Assembly (NCBI GenBank): GCA_921293015.1
Contig: OV121090.1
Span: 17,391,304 to 17,455,303, forward strand
DNA: 64,000 nucleotides
Direction: 5' to 3'
Source of the DNA: Phorcus lineatus
Lineage: Eukaryota > Mollusca > Gastropoda > Trochida > Trochidae
Made by a program: the position numbers and the translations under genes
Notes under the pieces: generated by a model
What the model was told of the DNA's origin: nothing
What the model saw: only the letters and a program-made list of their open reading frames with translations
Databases searched by the model: none
Shown here: piece after piece, positions 59,459 through 64,000 of the stretch
How positions within the stretch are numbered: position 1 is the first letter of the stretch
How the letters are laid out: every line of letters starts with the position of its first letter

Positions 59459-62400
59459 GTAAGATTGCTATTATCACAGCCCGCCACATAAAAATTCTAA
59501 CCAAAGTTCATTATCTTTGATGATATAAATGATTGTCTGTGAACTTCAATTTTCTGTCATGTCTCTCTCTCTCAGAACTTAAATTGAAATTGAAATTGAA
59601 ATTCATATAGCTATTTCACTATACATTTCATATTAAAAATTATATTTCAACAACACAACTGGCCACCAACAATATTTTCAATTACAAACAAACCATACCC
59701 TCTTCATACCATTTTATACAATGACTGGAAGACTTTTGCGATATCCATTATGGCATATGAAAATACCATCACCGTCATATGGTTATTTTGAATTCATTAT
59801 TTTAGTAAAATGTCAAACATGATTAAGGCCTTAATTAAAACCAAACTTACCAGAAGAAAGAATACCCTCAAATCATATATAATTGAAACACATTTATATG
59901 CAAACATAATTAAATACAAATATATATTGGGTATTTAAGATATGCTGTGTGAATGTGAATTTTAAATTCTAAAACATTGCATTCAAATAACATAATATTT
60001 ATATACTTTGAAAAAATAAATAATGATTGTAAAACTATACACGTAATGAAGATTATTCAGGAATCTATATTCTTAATGCCATAAGTTGAAATCAAATAAA
60101 ATACTATTATTTGTTTTCAAGTGATATATTCATTCTGAAATAGAATATAGTTTAATGAGAAATTGGAAAATAAATCAATTTGTCACAATGAGAAATATGT
60201 ATAGCATCAATTATTATTTTTTTAAGCATAATTTCTTCTATAAAGATAACCTATTTCATTTACCTTTATGAAATCGACTTTATTAATGGTGATAATTAAG
60301 GGTAATAGATCGTGTAGCCCTTAAGTTAAACATACCAAGTGTCATATATATCATAATGTGCACATGAACAGTTAACATTGTCTATACAGTTACCATATGC
60401 ATTTGCCTGTGACATCATACAACAATTGACAGTGATTATAGTGAAACAGCTATGCAAGCTGGTCATTTGACAATCTCTTTGAAATCAGATAGAACTTATC
60501 ACTCGTACTTTGGTAGGTTTCTGATTTGGATAGTGTCAGGTTGCCTTGTCTGTGACCTTCACCTTCCATAAATTCAAACAATTAAAAGCTAGATCTTGCA
60601 GAATGGTCACATGACACGATCCCTGTGATGCAAGAATCAGATCATAAAAAGTGATATGTTCGCTTTGATTTCATTTAGATTGTTTTTTGGTGATTGTTTT
60701 GATGCAGTTCACATGGAATGAATATTTTGTAATTAGTTTTGTTAATACCATCAGAAATAAAATAATAATCTCACTCTTGGTCAAAATATAAGCAGTAAAA
60801 TATATCTGTTAGTTACATCGTATATTTCTTGTTATACATGGTTAAGAGATATTTAACAAAACATTTAATCTCATGAGATAGTTTTAAACTTTGAAAAACT
60901 TCAAAGTTGTTGGTGTATCACAATTCAAATGAAGGTTTAAAAGTCGGACGGATGCTATATATAGAAAATTCTTGTGGAAATCCACAATAATGGACTTGAA
61001 GTAAACAGATAGACTAGATAGATAGATTACACGTTATTCTAAAAGTCAAGCTTACCCTAGATTTTTACAGAAACACAATAACTACAAGTCAAGGGCATTT
61101 TGATAATCATTTTGAAGAAAGTCACAAAATTCACTCTAAAACACTTTGTGGAAAGAAATCTTTAAACACTGGTTGACACCTGTTGATTAGATTGGATAAT
61201 TTTTTTTCGGCCAGACACATTTTGAAAGAACTACTAGCTTCCATTACAAAGAATATAACCAAAGATGACATAATTTGAGTATAAACACTATTGCAACGGC
61301 TATTCCTTCTTCCCAAAGCAGGAATATTTCTAGTCTAACAATTAGACTCTGAAATGAAAAATGCATCCGTTGGTTGAAAAATTTCAAAAATATTAAATGA
61401 AATGAAGAGTAGAATGAAATTTCTTCATTTCCAGAAATCAAGCTTTAAAGTCTTTTTATAGACGTGCTTAGGCTTCTACCTTATTTCAGGGTCTGGCCTA
61501 CAGAATGTTTCCATAGGATGACACTGTCCTTTTACTAGCAATAAATGCACTTAAAGACATATATCTATTATCAGTAACATTCCAATGGCATGAACTTCTT
61601 CAAATACCAGCAATATATCCACTGGATGATGTAAGTTCTAAAATTTTCTGAAAATATTTCGACACATTTCATCCATATCTATTTCAAGGAATATTAAAAC
61701 TGGATAACCAACTACAAAGGATGATGCTACTAAAAAGATGATTTTGATTTAGCAGAATAAATCTAAACATTTCTAAACAATTTTGGCCCATCTCATCAGT
61801 AATTAACTAAATAAGTAACAGTCAATTGTACCCTGAATATAACAATTGTCAGTTTATGCACATGTCAATTTCAACTCAATTTCAGTTATGCCCAATGATA
61901 ACAGCTGTCAATCACTGATAACAGCCAGGTGTAAAGACAATTGCTATCTTAGACGTCATGACATGGCTTATATCAGAAATAGTTCTGTCACAATGCCACG
62001 TAAAGACCTGTGAGAGATAGCACTTCTAACCTACAGACCTTTAAGGACAGTGACATATATATTGACAAGATACACCGTTTGTGCTGATTTATTGTGAAAT
62101 TAGGCGACATCTTACCAAGAGAATGTATTATGACAGTGGAATTTTTCATTTGAACGGGTAAAAAGGTACATTGTTACCATACTTGAGAATTGGAAGGGTA
62201 ACGATTATCGTAATCCCCTGTTTGTGGTTTGTTTGGTTGAGGTAACAGTGAGATCCCATTCAGTGGTGGGGTCCAGGGAACTTACAACCCTACCAACTCC
62301 CCCCCCTCCGCAAAAACATTTTCTGGATCTATTGCTTCAAACCTATGACACTATGTTCAAATGTTTTTTAAAATTTTATTTCAAATTCTTTAGCATTTGG

Positions 62401-64000
62401 TGAAGTTTGTAATTTGTTGGCAAGATGATTCAAAATGCCAAAATTGAAACTGGATAAAGTTGGAATTTTAAATACCTAGATATAAGAAAAGCATTTTGTT
62501 TGTCAAGGACTTTGTACATAAAATTTCAAACTTATTACAAAGCTAGCTATATTCCTGATAAAGTGTCAATAAACCAGGTCAGCATCACTTTGACTTTTTT
62601 GTACACCTGAAAACCAGAGCATAGTTAATGTACAGATGAGATTTTTTTTAAATCCAGGAAAGATTTAAAGAAAGATTCCCATCTTTGCATTTAAGGTTAT
62701 AATGCATTCAAAAATGTCTCTTAGGATGTGATTTTGATAGGAATTTCTGGCATAAATTTAGAAATCGAATGGTTCTGTAAATTTATATAACTACAAAGAC
62801 ACTTTTTTGGAACTATCCATCATGAATTTGGAACATAATAATATTTTTTAAAAAGAAACTATGAAAAGGAACAAATGATGCAGAAACATGTAATTGAAGA
62901 AAACTTGGAAATCAAAAACTTTATTTTCAAATTCAAAGAACTTCTTTTATAACCTCATGATGCAAGATATATTTCTTGTATACTTGTTTGATGTATTGCT
63001 TTAATTAATTAATCATTATATTGCTCAACTAGATGATAAATTATTGTCGCTGAATTGGAATAAATCACAATTTTGTAAAAAGGAAACAGGCAGAAAAGCT
63101 TAAATTTCTTCAAACTTTGCATCTACAATCTTTCAACAATTCCTATAAACTCAAAACATGGTACAATCATGGAAGAATTGGTGATCGATGTGGTTGCCAT
63201 AGAAACAGATAAAGCCCTCTTTCTCATAAATATACATGGAAATCAAAACAGTACATGTTTCAACAGAGAAGTATCTTCTCAGCTTTCTAAATCAATATTT
63301 TTACACATGAAATATACAAGTTATATATACAAATTGCTGGGCCAGATTTATTTCATAATGACATATCTATATATACTTTGAAAGACAAAAAAATACATAT
63401 ATGTCTTTAGTAAGCTAATGAAATCATAAATCCCTTTAATTCTTTCATGGTGGTATTTAAGTCTGGCTGCAATCAAAGCACAGTTAGAATTAAGATGGTA
63501 TAGTCACAAGAAACTTCATAAATTTTGACTAGAATATTCAATTGAATCTGGCCCCCAATAACTTAACAACATTAAATAATAACATTTGTGCTGGAATCAA
63601 CTGGAAATCATTCAATCAAAAATCATACAGTTCTAAGGTTTGCTTCTTTCAACATAAAATCTAAGGAAGTTGCCATAAATGTTGAATCCACCAAGTGCAT
63701 ATAATAACTAAAGAAATATTTGTCATTGTTTAGACATAAATGCCATGTACTGTTTAAACAGATATCCCTTCCTGGCAAAATATTTCATAGGGTAAGTCAG
63801 GCCCCTGACATATTGAAATACAAAAACCACATGAAAACAGTCTTGTGATATATCAGCCAATTTCTCCAACTTAATTGTGTTATATCTTGAAATATGTTTA
63901 TTTTTTACAACAAACCTGAAAAGAAAATGACTTGACCAAGCAAGTGAGTTCTCATCTGAGTTCTGAAGAGAGGTAACTTTTTTTTACTTTTTTTAAACTC

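Larger units (their letters stand above)
56956..64000. other. CpG-poor, A-rich block; possible 3' UTR or gene body (minus)
   Basis: No coding exon found. By hand count 57,001-58,500 holds nine CpG, against about 20 per kb near 16-17 kb. The plus strand is A-rich, so the minus strand is T-rich as 3' UTRs tend to be. A minus-strand AATAAA lies at 56,980-56,985 near the left edge of the block. The idea that this is the 3' end of a methylated, minus-strand gene beyond the window is inference. Confidence 0.35.

Overview
This window looks like nuclear DNA of a lophotrochozoan animal, most likely a bivalve or other mollusc. The reasons are AT-rich sequence with many simple repeats and minisatellites, genes built of many short exons with GT-AG introns, LINE and tRNA-derived SINE pieces, a single-exon polyadenylated H2A.X gene, and two tandem STRA6-like genes, a family I recall as enlarged in molluscs. 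No prokaryotic or viral gene organisation is visible. The species call is inference.

Layout. 0.3-0.7 kb: a decayed LINE piece (minus). 1.5-2.9 kb: two trinucleotide repeat tracts of complementary type. 3-8.6 kb: no gene seen. 8.6-10.8 kb: a 39-bp minisatellite, with a 390-bp block of it plus flank duplicated. 11.0-11.5 kb: a degenerate repeat. 12.9 kb: a tRNA-like SINE relic. 13,163-13,570 (+): a complete histone H2A.X gene. 13.65-20.6 kb: no gene seen.

20.7-52.9 kb (minus): two complete, head-to-tail STRA6-like genes, assembled by hand from splice sites, codon phase and family resemblance. Gene A (36,933 to 20,712) has 17 coding exons and 642 codons. Gene B (52,938 to 39,860) has 16 coding exons and 602 codons. 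Most exons match in length to the base and in phase, so they are paralogues from a tandem duplication. STRA6 proteins are multi-pass membrane transporters or receptors that in vertebrates move retinol between RBP4 and the cell. The conserved transmembrane core is present in both, but the vertebrate RBP-contact segment is not recognisable. The introns hold a LINE with an open C-terminal RT frame, SINEs, minisatellites, MITE-like foldbacks, a near-identical 683-bp duplication that copies a splice acceptor, a 36-bp repeat that triples another acceptor in frame, and a duplicated half-exon carrying a stop. A CR1/L2-type LINE 3' end lies between the two genes.

53-57 kb: repeats, no gene recognised. 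57-64 kb: a strikingly CpG-poor, A-rich block with no coding exon, possibly the 3' UTR or body of a minus-strand gene that starts beyond the window.

I found no evidence of an undescribed multi-gene system. The most interesting material is the STRA6-like pair and the repeat-driven remodelling of its splice sites. Exon boundaries are predictions without transcript support.
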